Assembly: GCA_035310125.1 (NCBI GenBank)
Contig: DATGEP010000062.1
Span: 24,769 to 88,768 of the forward strand
Length of the DNA stretch: 64,000 bases
Source of the DNA: DATGEP01 sp035310125
Lineage (GTDB): Bacteria; Chloroflexota; Ktedonobacteria; Ktedonobacterales; JADMIN01
Direction: 5' to 3'
Shown here: positions 17,281 through 26,042 of the stretch, in pieces
Position numbering within the stretch: position 1 is the first letter of the stretch
How the letters are laid out: each line of letters opens with the position of its first letter
The notes under the pieces: model-generated
The model's database searches: none
Told to the model about the DNA's origin: nothing
What the model saw: the letters and a program-made list of their open reading frames with translations, nothing else
Position numbers and translations under genes: made by a program

Positions 17281-17925
17281 CTATACCTCAGGGCGGCGCG
17301 GATCTACACGGCTGTGCTCCGCGCACATAATGGCCTTCAGCTGTTCGACGGCTTCGGGGAGCCGTCCTTGACGGTTGACGATGAGGTAGTCGTACTTTGG
17401 CAGCTCTGCCATCTCCCGCTCGGCGTTGAGCAGACGCAGCGCCCGTTGTTCGGGTGTATCCAGGCCGCGCAAGTTCACTCGCTCGACGAGCTCATCCAGG
17501 GATTCCGGCGCGAGAAACACGAAGACAGCGCCATGCGCCCGCTCGCGAATCTTCTGCGCGCCCTGCGGATCAATCGTCATGATCACGTCGGTGCCGGTAG
17601 CCAGTTGCTCGCGCACGGGACCCGCTGGCGTACCATACCAGTTGCCATGCACCTCGGCGTGTTCCAGGAGCTCGCCCTGCTCCACCATGTGCCGGAACTG
17701 TTGGATCGTGCGGAAATGATAGTGAACGCCGTCAATCTCACCGGCGCGCGGGCGGCGCGTTGTTACCGTCACAAGAATGTAGCCATTCCATCGCTGCTCG
17801 ACGAGCGCCTTCGTGATGGTTGTCTTACCCACTCCGGATGGTCCGGAGAGCACGAGCAAGAGCGGGCAGCGCTCCGGCTGCACCTGAAGAGACCGAAGTG
17901 GACCAGACATACCGCGCTCGCTCAT
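17281..17925 (-). CDS. gmk: Guanylate kinase
   Basis: 214 residues: P-loop SGPSGVGKTT near residue 27, TTRRPRAGEIDGVHYHF GMP-binding segment, and DPQGAQKI. It phosphorylates GMP to GDP. GAGGA stands about 9 bases before the ATG at 17925. Divergent from rqcH; the 104-base gap holds a TATACT for the opposite gene. The rpoZ gene that often follows gmk is not recognisable in the 237 bases downstream. Confidence 0.95.
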   Translation of the reverse strand: MSERGMSGPLRSLQVQPERCPLLLVLSGPSGVGKTTITKALVEQRWNGYILVTVTTRRPRAGEIDGVHYHFRTIQQFRHMVEQGELLEHAEVHGNWYGTPAGPVREQLATGTDVIMTIDPQGAQKIRERAHGAVFVFLAPESLDELVERVNLRGLDTPEQRALRLLNAEREMAELPKYDYLIVNRQGRLPEAVEQLKAIMCAEHSRVDPRRPEV

Positions 17926-18029
17926 TGCTGAAGTTCCTCGCTCCTCTGCCGCGCCACGCGAACGCCGCGCGCTGGCATGCTATACTGAGTTGCCGCGGCA
18001 ACGCGGACGCTACAAAGGATAATGATACC

Positions 18030-19979
18030 ATGCAACTGGATGCTTTGACCTTAGCGGCGCTGGCGGGCGAGCTGCAACAGACGGTGCTCGGCGCGCGCGT
18101 GGACGATGTCATCCAGCCAACGCCGCATGCTGTGGCAATTCAGACGTATGGTGGCGGAAAGAACCGCTGGCTGATCGTCTCCGCCAGCGCACAGCTTGCC
18201 CGCATCCATTTTGTCGAGCGCAAACCGCGGAAGCTGGTGATGGAGCCGCCCGCTTTCGTCATGCTGCTGCGCAAGCATCTTGAGGGCTGCCGTGTCGTCG
18301 CATTCCGGCAGCCACCGTGGGAGCGCCTGCTGGAGATTGGCTTCGCACATGGCAAAACCGGCCACGGCCTCGGCCTCGACCCATCTTCCCTAGAGAGCAG
18401 TGAGCGTGCGACGACGCAAAGCCCGCAGGTGTGGCTTGTCGCGGAACTCATGGGCGGGCTGAGCAATCTCATTCTCCATGATGATGCAGGGAAGATTCTC
18501 GGCGCTTTGCGCACCGTCAGCGGCACGGTCAATCACTATCGCGCCATCGTCCCGAACGTGCCGTACCGCTATCCACCAGCGCAGACGCGGCTCTTGAACG
18601 GCGAGATGGTGCCGCGCCTTTCGGGAATAGCCGTCACTGCGGACGATCTGCGATCCGCCGCGCGAGAAACGCTTGCCGCGCCACCATCCACCAACAAGCG
18701 CGGACGAAAACCGCAGTTGCCGGCGCTCGCCGGATTTCTCGCGGGCGCGGTGCTCGGCTTCAGTCGCGACCTGGGAGCAGAGGTAGCATATCGCGCGCTC
18801 GGCGTAGCGGATGTGCCCCTTACCGATGCGTTGGACTGGGAGACCGTGGCGCGGCATGTCCGCGAGCTCGCCGCGCTGGCTGAGTCGCACATGTGGCAGC
18901 CCACGCTCGTGTTCGCGGAAGACTCGGTGCGACCGTCGAGCTATTCCGTATATGCGCCGGAGCATTTCCCGGACGCACGAGTAGCGCCGGCGGCAAGCGT
19001 CAACGAGATGCTTGCGGCATATTACGAGGACATCGAATGGCTCACTGCGGTGGATACCGCGAAACGCGACTTGCGCCACCTGTTGGAGACACAGCGTGAT
19101 CGCTGCCTGCGGAAACGCGAGACGCTACGCGAGGAGCTGCGCGCGCTGGATGAGGCGCAACGGCTGCGGCTCGAAGCGGATGTGCTGCTGGCGTTCCAGA
19201 TGGAGATACCAGCGCATATCAAGAGCTACACGCTTCCTAACCCGTTCGCGGCGGCAGATGGCGTAGCAGGCGACATGCTTACCCTTACCCTCGACCCGCG
19301 TTATACGGCGGTGGAAAATGCCAATCGGCGGTACGCAAAGTATCACAAGCTCCAGCGAGCGGCAGGCATGATCCCGCCGCAGGTGGAGGCCAACGAGCTT
19401 GACCTGGCGCGTGTGGAGCAGCTACGCACGGATCTCGCGCTGGCGGAAACACCGCCGGAGATTGCGCTGGTGCGGGCAGAGGTTGCCGACGCAGGCTATC
19501 TGCGCGGGGCGGGAGCGCGCGAGCGGGCGCAGAAACCCGGCAAACCCGGCAAGCAAGGCAAGCAGATGAAAGGCGGGAAGAACGCGAAAGGCGCCCAGCC
19601 TGCGAAGCGCGGGTTGGAAGGTGGCGCGCCGCTGCGTATCCAATCGGTGGATGGCTTCCCGGTGCTGGCTGGTAAGAATAGCCGGCAAAACGAGGCGGTG
19701 ACCTTTGGCGAGGCGAGCGCGAACGACCTGTGGCTGCACGCACGCGGCGTTCCCGGCGCGCATGTCATCGTGAAATCCGGCGGGCGAACAGTGCCGGAGA
19801 CGACCCTGCGGCAGGCGGCGGCTCTGGCGGCGTACTTGAGCCAGGCCCGCGAGGCAGGTACGGTCCCGGTGGACTACACGCAGCAGCGTTACGTGCGCCA
19901 CATGAAAGGCGGAGGGCCGGGAATGGTGGTTTACGAGGGCGAGCGCACCCTGTATGTGACGCCCGCGAGTGCAGGATAG
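18030..19979 (+). CDS. rqcH: RqcH/NEMF-family ribosome quality control factor
   Basis: 649 residues. Order: NFACT-N domain (VDDVIQPTPHAV, LIVSASAQLARIHF, VMLLRKHLEG), HhH segment, central coiled coil (about residues 340-420, ETQRDRCLRKRETLREELRALDEAQ), a Lys-rich low-complexity stretch near residue 515 and the NFACT-R domain (GKNSRQNEAVTF, NDLWLHARGVPGAHVI). It binds the obstructed 50S subunit and directs C-terminal alanine tailing. Formerly annotated as fibronectin-binding protein. The ATG at 18030 has AAAGGA upstream. Divergent from gmk. Confidence 0.92.
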   Translation: MQLDALTLAALAGELQQTVLGARVDDVIQPTPHAVAIQTYGGGKNRWLIVSASAQLARIHFVERKPRKLVMEPPAFVMLLRKHLEGCRVVAFRQPPWERLLEIGFAHGKTGHGLGLDPSSLESSERATTQSPQVWLVAELMGGLSNLILHDDAGKILGALRTVSGTVNHYRAIVPNVPYRYPPAQTRLLNGEMVPRLSGIAVTADDLRSAARETLAAPPSTNKRGRKPQLPALAGFLAGAVLGFSRDLGAEVAYRALGVADVPLTDALDWETVARHVRELAALAESHMWQPTLVFAEDSVRPSSYSVYAPEHFPDARVAPAASVNEMLAAYYEDIEWLTAVDTAKRDLRHLLETQRDRCLRKRETLREELRALDEAQRLRLEADVLLAFQMEIPAHIKSYTLPNPFAAADGVAGDMLTLTLDPRYTAVENANRRYAKYHKLQRAAGMIPPQVEANELDLARVEQLRTDLALAETPPEIALVRAEVADAGYLRGAGARERAQKPGKPGKQGKQMKGGKNAKGAQPAKRGLEGGAPLRIQSVDGFPVLAGKNSRQNEAVTFGEASANDLWLHARGVPGAHVIVKSGGRTVPETTLRQAAALAAYLSQAREAGTVPVDYTQQRYVRHMKGGGPGMVVYEGERTLYVTPASAG

Positions 19980-20044
19980 CGCACTGCCGTTTGCCGCGCT
20001 GGATCGAGGAGTTGGAATAGCTACAAGCGGAAAGGCGAAACGGT

Positions 20045-20488
20045 GTGACGCGGTATTTCGAGGATTTTGTGGTAGGCGATACATTCGAGCTGGGCGACAC
20101 GACAATGACTCGCGAAAGCATGCTCGCGTTCGCGACCCAGTACGACCCACAGCCGTTCCATGTGGATGAGGAAAAGGCGCGCGACTCGGTCTTTGGCGGG
20201 CTGATCGCGAGCGGATGGCAGACCGCGGCGCTCTTCATGCGGCTCGTCGTAGACAATCTCTTGTGCGACACGCTGAGCATGGGGTCGCCAGGGCTGGACG
20301 AGATTCGCTGGCTCAAGCCGGTGCGCCCTGGAGATACGCTGCGGGCGCGCTTCACCGTGCTGGATACGATTCCCTCTACTCGCAAGTCAGATCGCGGTAC
20401 GGTGCGCTCGCTGGGCGAGATGCTCAACCAGCGGGACGAAGTGGTGATGACCCTGAAGGGGCTACATATCCTGGGACGGCGCTCATAA
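20045..20488 (+). CDS. MaoC-like hotdog dehydratase
   Basis: 147 residues with the hydratase-2 motif (YDPQPFHVDEE, Asp and His catalytic pair, then FGGLIASGWQT). It probably hydrates or dehydrates an acyl-CoA in the cytoplasm; the substrate is unknown. The start is GTG at 20045 with AAAGG 8 bases upstream. It follows rqcH by 65 bases on the same strand. Confidence 0.85.
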   Translation: MTRYFEDFVVGDTFELGDTTMTRESMLAFATQYDPQPFHVDEEKARDSVFGGLIASGWQTAALFMRLVVDNLLCDTLSMGSPGLDEIRWLKPVRPGDTLRARFTVLDTIPSTRKSDRGTVRSLGEMLNQRDEVVMTLKGLHILGRRS

Positions 20489-20605
20489 AGGTGTTGCTGA
20501 GCTACGCGGGCACGCCAGCGCCGCCATTGCCTCCTGTTGCGGTACGTGCGTAGGGCTGCGCCGGAATGGACGGGCATCCGCTCACTGATCGCTCAGGAGA
20601 CACAC

Positions 20606-21550
20606 CTACGAAGCCTCAAATGTAGCTTTGCACCCGGCGCAGCAGAAATAGTAGGTTTGACCGGCTCGCTCGCTGCTGTAGCGCGCGGTCGCGATATCTA
20701 CAGTCATGCCGCAAATCGGATCAATCGCCTCGGCTCGCGGCGCGTTCGGGGTCGCCACGTCCAGGCCGACGTGCTCGCGCCGTGCCTCCAGGAGCTCGGC
20801 CATCACGCTGAAGGCAATCTCTGCGGGCCGTAGCGCCGTGCCGGTCATGCCCTTGGGCCGTTTCAATCGCGCGATGCGATCTTCAGCGAGCCCTTGCTGG
20901 CGCAAAAAATCCTGGAGAGTCGTCAGCCGTTTCTGGCTGGCCACTACACCCACGTAGCTCGCGTTGGTGCCGAGGACGGCTTGGAGCGCCTCCTCGTCGT
21001 AGGCGTTCATGGTTGCCACCACGACATAGCAGTGCGCGGTAAGCTGCGGCGCGAGCGCGTCGAGGCTCGCCACCAGGCGGCTCGCGTCGGGGAACGACGC
21101 CATATCGGCGTCGGGATCACATGCCCACACATCGAATTCCAGAAGGGTTCCCAGGCGCGCGAGCGCCCTGGCGGCTGGGGAAGCGCCAATGATAGCAAGC
21201 TCGATCCGAGGCAAAAACGGCTCCACAAAAATCTGAAGCTCGCCCTGGCTGGCACAGAGCATCGGCACATCCACAATACCCATCGTCGTGACGGCCGCCG
21301 GCTGGGCATCCGGGCGCAGGACGACCAAACGGGATGTGCCGTTGGCCAGGGCTTCGAGGCCCTGCCGCACGATGGTGGGCTGCGCGCAGGAGCCGCCTAC
21401 CCAGCCTTCCATCTTCCCGTCCTCCAGCACAATCGCGCGCGCGCCAGGCGTGCCAGATGCTGGCAGTTTTGCCGCGACCACGGTAGCCAGGGCGAAAGGC
21501 CGGCGCGCCGCGCGCAGCCGTTGCACCTCGTCGAGAATGTCTCGCTCCAT
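20606..21550 (-). CDS. XdhC/CoxF-family maturation protein with C-terminal YHS domain
   Basis: 314 residues. Residues 1-65 are XdhC_CoxI-like (GSCAQPTIVRQGLEAL), 100-230 are the Rossmann XdhC_C part (IIGASPAARALARLG, YVGVVASQKR, GMTGTALRPAEIAFSVMAEL), and the last 40 are a YHS metal-binding domain (IDPICGMTV, YYFCCAGC). XdhC proteins sulfurate or insert molybdenum cofactor into xanthine-dehydrogenase-family enzymes. Its place right after coxMSL makes CO dehydrogenase the client. The fused YHS domain, often a copper/metal binder, fits the Mo-Cu site of CODH, which is inference. ATG at 21550 chosen because GAAGG lies 7 bases upstream. Confidence 0.85.
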   Translation of the reverse strand: MERDILDEVQRLRAARRPFALATVVAAKLPASGTPGARAIVLEDGKMEGWVGGSCAQPTIVRQGLEALANGTSRLVVLRPDAQPAAVTTMGIVDVPMLCASQGELQIFVEPFLPRIELAIIGASPAARALARLGTLLEFDVWACDPDADMASFPDASRLVASLDALAPQLTAHCYVVVATMNAYDEEALQAVLGTNASYVGVVASQKRLTTLQDFLRQQGLAEDRIARLKRPKGMTGTALRPAEIAFSVMAELLEARREHVGLDVATPNAPRAEAIDPICGMTVDIATARYSSERAGQTYYFCCAGCKATFEAS

Positions 21551-21672
21551 AGTCCCGCCTTCTCTCATAGCAAGCTTGTCCGTCTTCCGCTTCAGAGCAA
21601 GCTACGCTGCGGACGGAGCCTGCGTTTCGGCGGGAACCCTACCCTGTCCTCGCCTATTGCGAAGCCCATCAG

Positions 21673-21700
21673 GTGGAGCGGACGGGAATGTCCGCTCCAC
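21673..21700 (-). terminator. 11-bp perfect hairpin between coxL and the xdhC-type gene
   Basis: Arms GTGGAGCGGAC and GTCCGCTCCAC with a 6-base loop, 34 bases after the coxL stop. No T-run follows, so it may attenuate rather than end transcription before the maturation gene. Confidence 0.45.
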
Positions 21701-21733
21701 TTGGCAAGCCTCGCGACCCACAAGAAACCGTGT

Positions 21734-24079
21734 CTACATTTCCGCCACGCCGTGCTCTTCGAGGATCTTGTAGACCTTCCACGGCGTGAACGGAATATCA
21801 ATGTGTGTGACACCCAGGTGGCTGAGCGCGTCCACGACAGCGTTCGCGATGGCTGGCGGCGCACCTACCGTTGCCGACTCGCCCACACCTTTGGCTCCGA
21901 ACGGATGGTGAGGAGACGGCGTGGTGGTCTTGCCGGTTTCCCAGGCCGGCGTCTCCATTGCGGTCGGCAGCAAGTAATCCATCAAGGTTCCCTGCTGCAT
22001 GTTGCCATTCTCATCGTACGTGATCTCTTCGAGCAGAGCGGGCGCCATGCCCATCGTGAGGCCGCCATGAATCTGCCCCTCAACGATCATGGGATTGATG
22101 ATGTTGCCGCAGTCGTCCACGGCGACGAAGCGGCGGATTTTCACCGCGCCGGTGCCCCGGTCAATGTCCACCACGCAGATGTACGCGCCAAAGGGGAAAG
22201 TCAGGTTCGGAGGGTCGTAATAGTCCACCGCCTCCAGGCCGGCTTCCATCCCCTGCGGATGGTTGGTGTAGGCGGCGAAGGCCACCTGCGCCATGGTAAC
22301 GGCGCGGCTGGGAGCGCCTTTCACCTGGAACTGGTAGTTCTCCCACTCCAGGTCGTCGGCGTCCACTTCGAGCAGGTGCGCGGCGATCTTTTTCGCCTTT
22401 TCGCGGATCTTGCGGGCGGCTACCGCGGTTGCCGCGCCGGCGGTAGGTGTGCTGCGGCTGGCATACGTGCCCAGGCCGTAGGGCGCTGTGTCAGTATCGC
22501 CGTGCTCAACAGTAATGTTATCTACCGGCAGGCCAAGCTCTTCGGCGACGATCTGCGCGAATGTCGTCTCGTGCCCCTGCCCCTGCGTCTGGACGCCGAT
22601 GCGAACTATCGCTGAGCCGGTAGGATGAACGCGGATCTCGGCGCTATCGAACATCTTGATTCCCAGGATGTCGAAGGTGTTTGACGGGCCGGCGCCGACG
22701 ATCTCCGTGAAGGTCGAGATGCCGATGCCCATCAGCTCGCCACGGGCGCGCTTCTCGGCCTGCTCCCGCAGCAAGTCCGCATAGCCGATCTTCTCCATCG
22801 CCAGGCGCAATGCCGCCGGATAGTTGCCGCTATCATACTCCCAGCCAGTTGGTGATTTGTAGGGGAACTTTTCCGGTGGGATGAAGTTTTTGAACCGTAG
22901 CTCCGCCGCGTCCATGTGGATCGTGTCCGCCAGCACGTCTACCATGCGCTCGATGGTATGCACCGCTTCTGTGACACGGAAGGAGCAGCGATAGGCGACA
23001 CCACCCGGCGGCTTATTCGTAAAGACGCCATCTACCTCAACGTGCGCCGCGCCAAGCTCATACGAGCCGGTAATGACGCTGAAGAGGCCAGCGGGGAACT
23101 TCGAGGGGTTAGCCGCTGCGTCAAAGGCGCCGTGATCGGCGAGCGTCTTCACCCGCAGCGCCTGCATCGTGCCGTCGCGCGTTGCGGCCAGCTCAGCGGA
23201 GATGTGATAGTCGCGTGCGAAGCTATCGGCTTGCAGATTCTCCGAGCGATCCTCGATCCATTTGACGGGCAGCCCGGTCTGGATGGACGCGACCGAGGCG
23301 ATGACATAGCCGGGATACACGGGTACCTTGCCGCCGAATCCACCTCCAATATCTGGCGAAATGATACGGATCTTGTGCTCCGGGATGCCACTGACCAGCG
23401 AGAAAACGGTGCGTATGGCGTGCGGCGCCTGCGTGGTCATGTAGACCGTCAGCTTGCCGCTGATCCTGTCGAAGGAAGCCACGCAACCGCAGGTCTCGAT
23501 GGATGAGACGTGGATGCGCGGAATATAGAGGTCTTCTTTGACGACAACCTCTGCCTCCGCGAAAAGCTGATCGGTGCGTTCTTTGTCGCCTGCCTCCCAG
23601 TGCCAGATATGGTTGCTCTTCGTCTCGCGGTCGGGGCGGACCAGCGTCGCATCCGGAGCGAGCGCCTTTTTCGGGTCCACGACTGGCGGCAGCGGCTCAT
23701 AGTCTACGTCCACCAGTGCCACGGCATCGGCGGCAGTGTAGCGGTCCTTTGCGAGTATCGCGACGACTTCCTGCGATTGGTAAACTACCCGCTCCACCGG
23801 CAGCACCATTTGCTTGTCACTCATCAGCGTTGGCATCCAGGCGAGTCCGGCGGCGTCCAGGTCTTTGCCGGTGATGGCGGCCAGCACACCGGGCAGCGCC
23901 AGCGCTTTGCTCGTATCAATGCGGTTGATTGTCGCGTGGGCATAGGGGCTGCGCACGATGGCCATGTAGATCATGCCGGGGAGCGAGATGTCGTCTATGT
24001 AATTGCCTTTGCCCCGGAGGAAGCGTGGATCCTCTTTGCGTTTGACACTGTGGCCCATGCCGTGTATCTCGGTTGCCAT
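21734..24079 (-). CDS. coxL: Aerobic CO dehydrogenase large subunit, form I
   Basis: 781 residues of the molybdenum hydroxylase family. The active-site loop near residue 365 reads AYRCSFR, the form I signature whose Cys binds the copper of the Mo-Cu centre; form II enzymes have AYRGAGR. Other matches are SPDIGGGFGGKV, QGQGHETTFAQI and GAKGVGESATVG. It oxidises CO to CO2 and passes electrons through CoxS and CoxM to the quinone pool. It is third in a coxM-coxS-coxL operon, 6 bases after coxS. Confidence 0.96.
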   Translation of the reverse strand: MATEIHGMGHSVKRKEDPRFLRGKGNYIDDISLPGMIYMAIVRSPYAHATINRIDTSKALALPGVLAAITGKDLDAAGLAWMPTLMSDKQMVLPVERVVYQSQEVVAILAKDRYTAADAVALVDVDYEPLPPVVDPKKALAPDATLVRPDRETKSNHIWHWEAGDKERTDQLFAEAEVVVKEDLYIPRIHVSSIETCGCVASFDRISGKLTVYMTTQAPHAIRTVFSLVSGIPEHKIRIISPDIGGGFGGKVPVYPGYVIASVASIQTGLPVKWIEDRSENLQADSFARDYHISAELAATRDGTMQALRVKTLADHGAFDAAANPSKFPAGLFSVITGSYELGAAHVEVDGVFTNKPPGGVAYRCSFRVTEAVHTIERMVDVLADTIHMDAAELRFKNFIPPEKFPYKSPTGWEYDSGNYPAALRLAMEKIGYADLLREQAEKRARGELMGIGISTFTEIVGAGPSNTFDILGIKMFDSAEIRVHPTGSAIVRIGVQTQGQGHETTFAQIVAEELGLPVDNITVEHGDTDTAPYGLGTYASRSTPTAGAATAVAARKIREKAKKIAAHLLEVDADDLEWENYQFQVKGAPSRAVTMAQVAFAAYTNHPQGMEAGLEAVDYYDPPNLTFPFGAYICVVDIDRGTGAVKIRRFVAVDDCGNIINPMIVEGQIHGGLTMGMAPALLEEITYDENGNMQQGTLMDYLLPTAMETPAWETGKTTTPSPHHPFGAKGVGESATVGAPPAIANAVVDALSHLGVTHIDIPFTPWKVYKILEEHGVAEM

Positions 24080-24085
24080 ACGCTA

Positions 24086-24595
24086 TCACACCTCCACCTT
24101 TGCTGGCTGCGCAGGCGCGGCTTGCGTCTCGCGCATTTTATTCGCCGCGAAGTCAATAGACTTTACGATGTTGACATAGCCGGTGCAGCGGCAGAGATTT
24201 CCGGAAATGGCGCGGCGTATCTCATCCTCTGTCGGGTTTGGATTATTGGCCAGCAGCGCCGTCGCTGTCATCATCATGCCAGGTGTGCAGAAGCCGCATT
24301 GCAGGCCGTGCTCTTGAAAAAAGCCCTCCTGTACCGGGCTCAGCGCGCCGTTCTGTTCCAGTCCCTCCACGGTTTGAATCTGCGCGCCGTCCACCTGGAC
24401 GGCGAAGAGCGTGCAGGACTTGGCGGGAACGCCATTGATCAGCACTGTGCAGGCGCCACAGCTTGTGGTGTCGCAGCCGATATGCGTGCCGGTCAGCCCA
24501 GCCACCTCACGGAGAAAATGCACCAGCAACAGGCGCGGCTCGATCTCCTCCGTACGCGGCTGGCCATTGATCGTCAGCGTGACTTTCTGGGTCAT
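24086..24595 (-). CDS. coxS: CO dehydrogenase small subunit, two [2Fe-2S] clusters
   Basis: 169 residues. The N-terminal plant-type cluster motif is GCDTTSCGACTVLINGVPAKSC (two pieces: CDTTSCGAC and the later C). The second cluster is in QCGFCTPGMMM and LCRCTGYVNIV. It carries electrons from the Mo-Cu site to FAD. Its ATG overlaps the coxM stop (ATGA), a sign of coupled translation. Confidence 0.96.
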   Translation of the reverse strand: MTQKVTLTINGQPRTEEIEPRLLLVHFLREVAGLTGTHIGCDTTSCGACTVLINGVPAKSCTLFAVQVDGAQIQTVEGLEQNGALSPVQEGFFQEHGLQCGFCTPGMMMTATALLANNPNPTEDEIRRAISGNLCRCTGYVNIVKSIDFAANKMRETQAAPAQPAKVEV

Positions 24596-25476
24596 GAGGC
24601 ACTCCCTTTCAACGCGCGCTGGGCGGCTGTACGCAGCGTTCGCGAAGTCAACGTGCGAACCATCGCCCGCTTGTACTCCGCGGGTCCGTGCAGGTCGGTC
24701 GCGGGTTGCGCCGCTGTCGCGGCGAGCCGCGCTGCTTCGCGGATAACCTCGTCATCCAGGCGCTTGCCCACTAGGAACTGTTCGGCCTCGACGGCCTGGA
24801 TGGCTTTCGGGCCAACGTTGGTCAGGCCGATGCCGGCGCTGGTACAGATATCGCCGTCCAGCGTCACCTGCACCGCTACACCAGCAATCGCGTAATCGCC
24901 GACTTTGCGCTCGAGCTTGGTATAGGCGGATCCGCTATGCGCCGCTGGCATGGGCACGTGGATCTCCACCAGCACTTCATCGGGAGCCAAGGTCGTCTCG
25001 AAGGTGTCTACCAGAAACTCACCCATCGGAATCGCGCGGCGCCCACGTGGACTTTCGGCCACCGCCTGTGCGCGCAGCGCCAGCATCGTCGCTGGATGGT
25101 CGTTGGCCGGGTCGGCATGCGCAACATTGCCACCGACTGTGGCGAAATTGCGCACCAGCGGGTCCGCCACAACCGCGCTGGTGTCGTGGAGCGCCGGATA
25201 GCGCTGGCGAATGAGCGAAGACGTTTCCAGGCGGGATTCGCGCACCATCGCGCCGATGACGAGGGTACCGTTCTGCTCAAGCAGCATATCGAGGTGCGGC
25301 ACCTTTTGCAGATCCACCACATAGGCAGGGCTGGCAAGACGAAACTTCATCAGCGGAATAAGACTCTGGCCACCGGCCAGAATCTTCGCCTCGCCTGGAT
25401 ATCGTTGGAGCAGGCCAATTGCCTCCGTCATTGTCGTTGGCGCGAAGTACTCGAATTTGTCTGGGATCACTGCCAT
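24592..25476 (-). CDS. coxM: CO dehydrogenase medium (FAD) subunit
   Basis: 294 residues from MAVIPDKFEYFAP. FAD-binding PCMH signatures are AGGQSLIPLMKFRLA and TVGGNVAHADPANDHPA. A frame extends further upstream, but the homologous region begins at the ATG at 25476; the AGGAG there is very close to the ATG, so the start is uncertain by a few codons. First gene of coxMSL. Confidence 0.92.
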   Translation of the reverse strand: MAVIPDKFEYFAPTTMTEAIGLLQRYPGEAKILAGGQSLIPLMKFRLASPAYVVDLQKVPHLDMLLEQNGTLVIGAMVRESRLETSSLIRQRYPALHDTSAVVADPLVRNFATVGGNVAHADPANDHPATMLALRAQAVAESPRGRRAIPMGEFLVDTFETTLAPDEVLVEIHVPMPAAHSGSAYTKLERKVGDYAIAGVAVQVTLDGDICTSAGIGLTNVGPKAIQAVEAEQFLVGKRLDDEVIREAARLAATAAQPATDLHGPAEYKRAMVRTLTSRTLRTAAQRALKGSAS

Positions 25477-25782
25477 ACTCCTCGTTACGATGAGAGCCGT
25501 CATCCATCGCCGCCGCGCGTCCACCAAGACGCCGCTACACATCGGAGCGTGAGACCCCAAGTGAGTGAGCAGAAGACTTGTTCACAAACAGGTTTGATGC
25601 GCACATTCCATTGTGCGGTCGCGCTTGTTGATCCGTATATACCGCACGCCAGCATGCTCGCCACGCTTTTCCGCTGGCTGCCCACTCGGCTGGTTGTCCA
25701 GCGGCACGCTCATCCGCCGGAATAACAGGCTCCACTAAACGCGCTAAAAAAACGACCGTCTACGACGATCTATGTGGACTTA

Positions 25783-25799
25783 CTCACAACACGTGTGAG
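25783..25799. promoter_or_regulatory. Inverted repeat CTCACA-N5-TGTGAG upstream of coxM
   Basis: Perfect 6-base arms around ACACG make a 17-base near-palindrome about 310 bases before coxM. It looks like an operator for the CO dehydrogenase operon; the protein that reads it is unknown. Confidence 0.4.
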
Positions 25800-25961
25800 C
25801 GGCCAGCGAAGACGGGGGTGGCGCTTGCCAGGTCAAAACAGCGTACCTGGGGCATCGCGGTCCTAAGACCATACGAGGGGCGCGAATGACCGCGCATACA
25901 AAACTCGGGATTAGTCTGGTCGAGGCGAGAAGGAATACGTTGACACTATTATACACGGAAA

Positions 25962-26008
25962 GGCGGCGATTGGATGTACGCGTTCCCGTACATGCCCCAA
26001 TCGCCGCC
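25962..26008 (-). terminator. Terminator of the livK-like gene
   Basis: Arms GGCGGCGATTGG and CCAATCGCCGCC (12 bp, perfect) with an inner TGTACG/CGTACA pairing, starting 34 bases after the stop. On the minus strand TTTCC follows. Confidence 0.75.
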
Positions 26009-26042
26009 GCGGGCAGCGCTACTGATGATTGAGTGGATGAGC

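Larger units (their letters stand above)
25477..26042. other. Long leader/intergenic region upstream of coxMSL
   Basis: 566 bases with no convincing gene. It contains the inverted repeat at 25783-25799, a minus-strand TATAAT at 25948-25953, a TATATA near 25640 and, at the right end, the livK terminator. Promoters driving the CO dehydrogenase operon must lie here. Confidence 0.5.

Noticed and set aside
21734..24079. Form II (xanthine-dehydrogenase-like) reading of the molybdenum subunit
   Set aside because: The loop reads AYRCSFR, which is form I.
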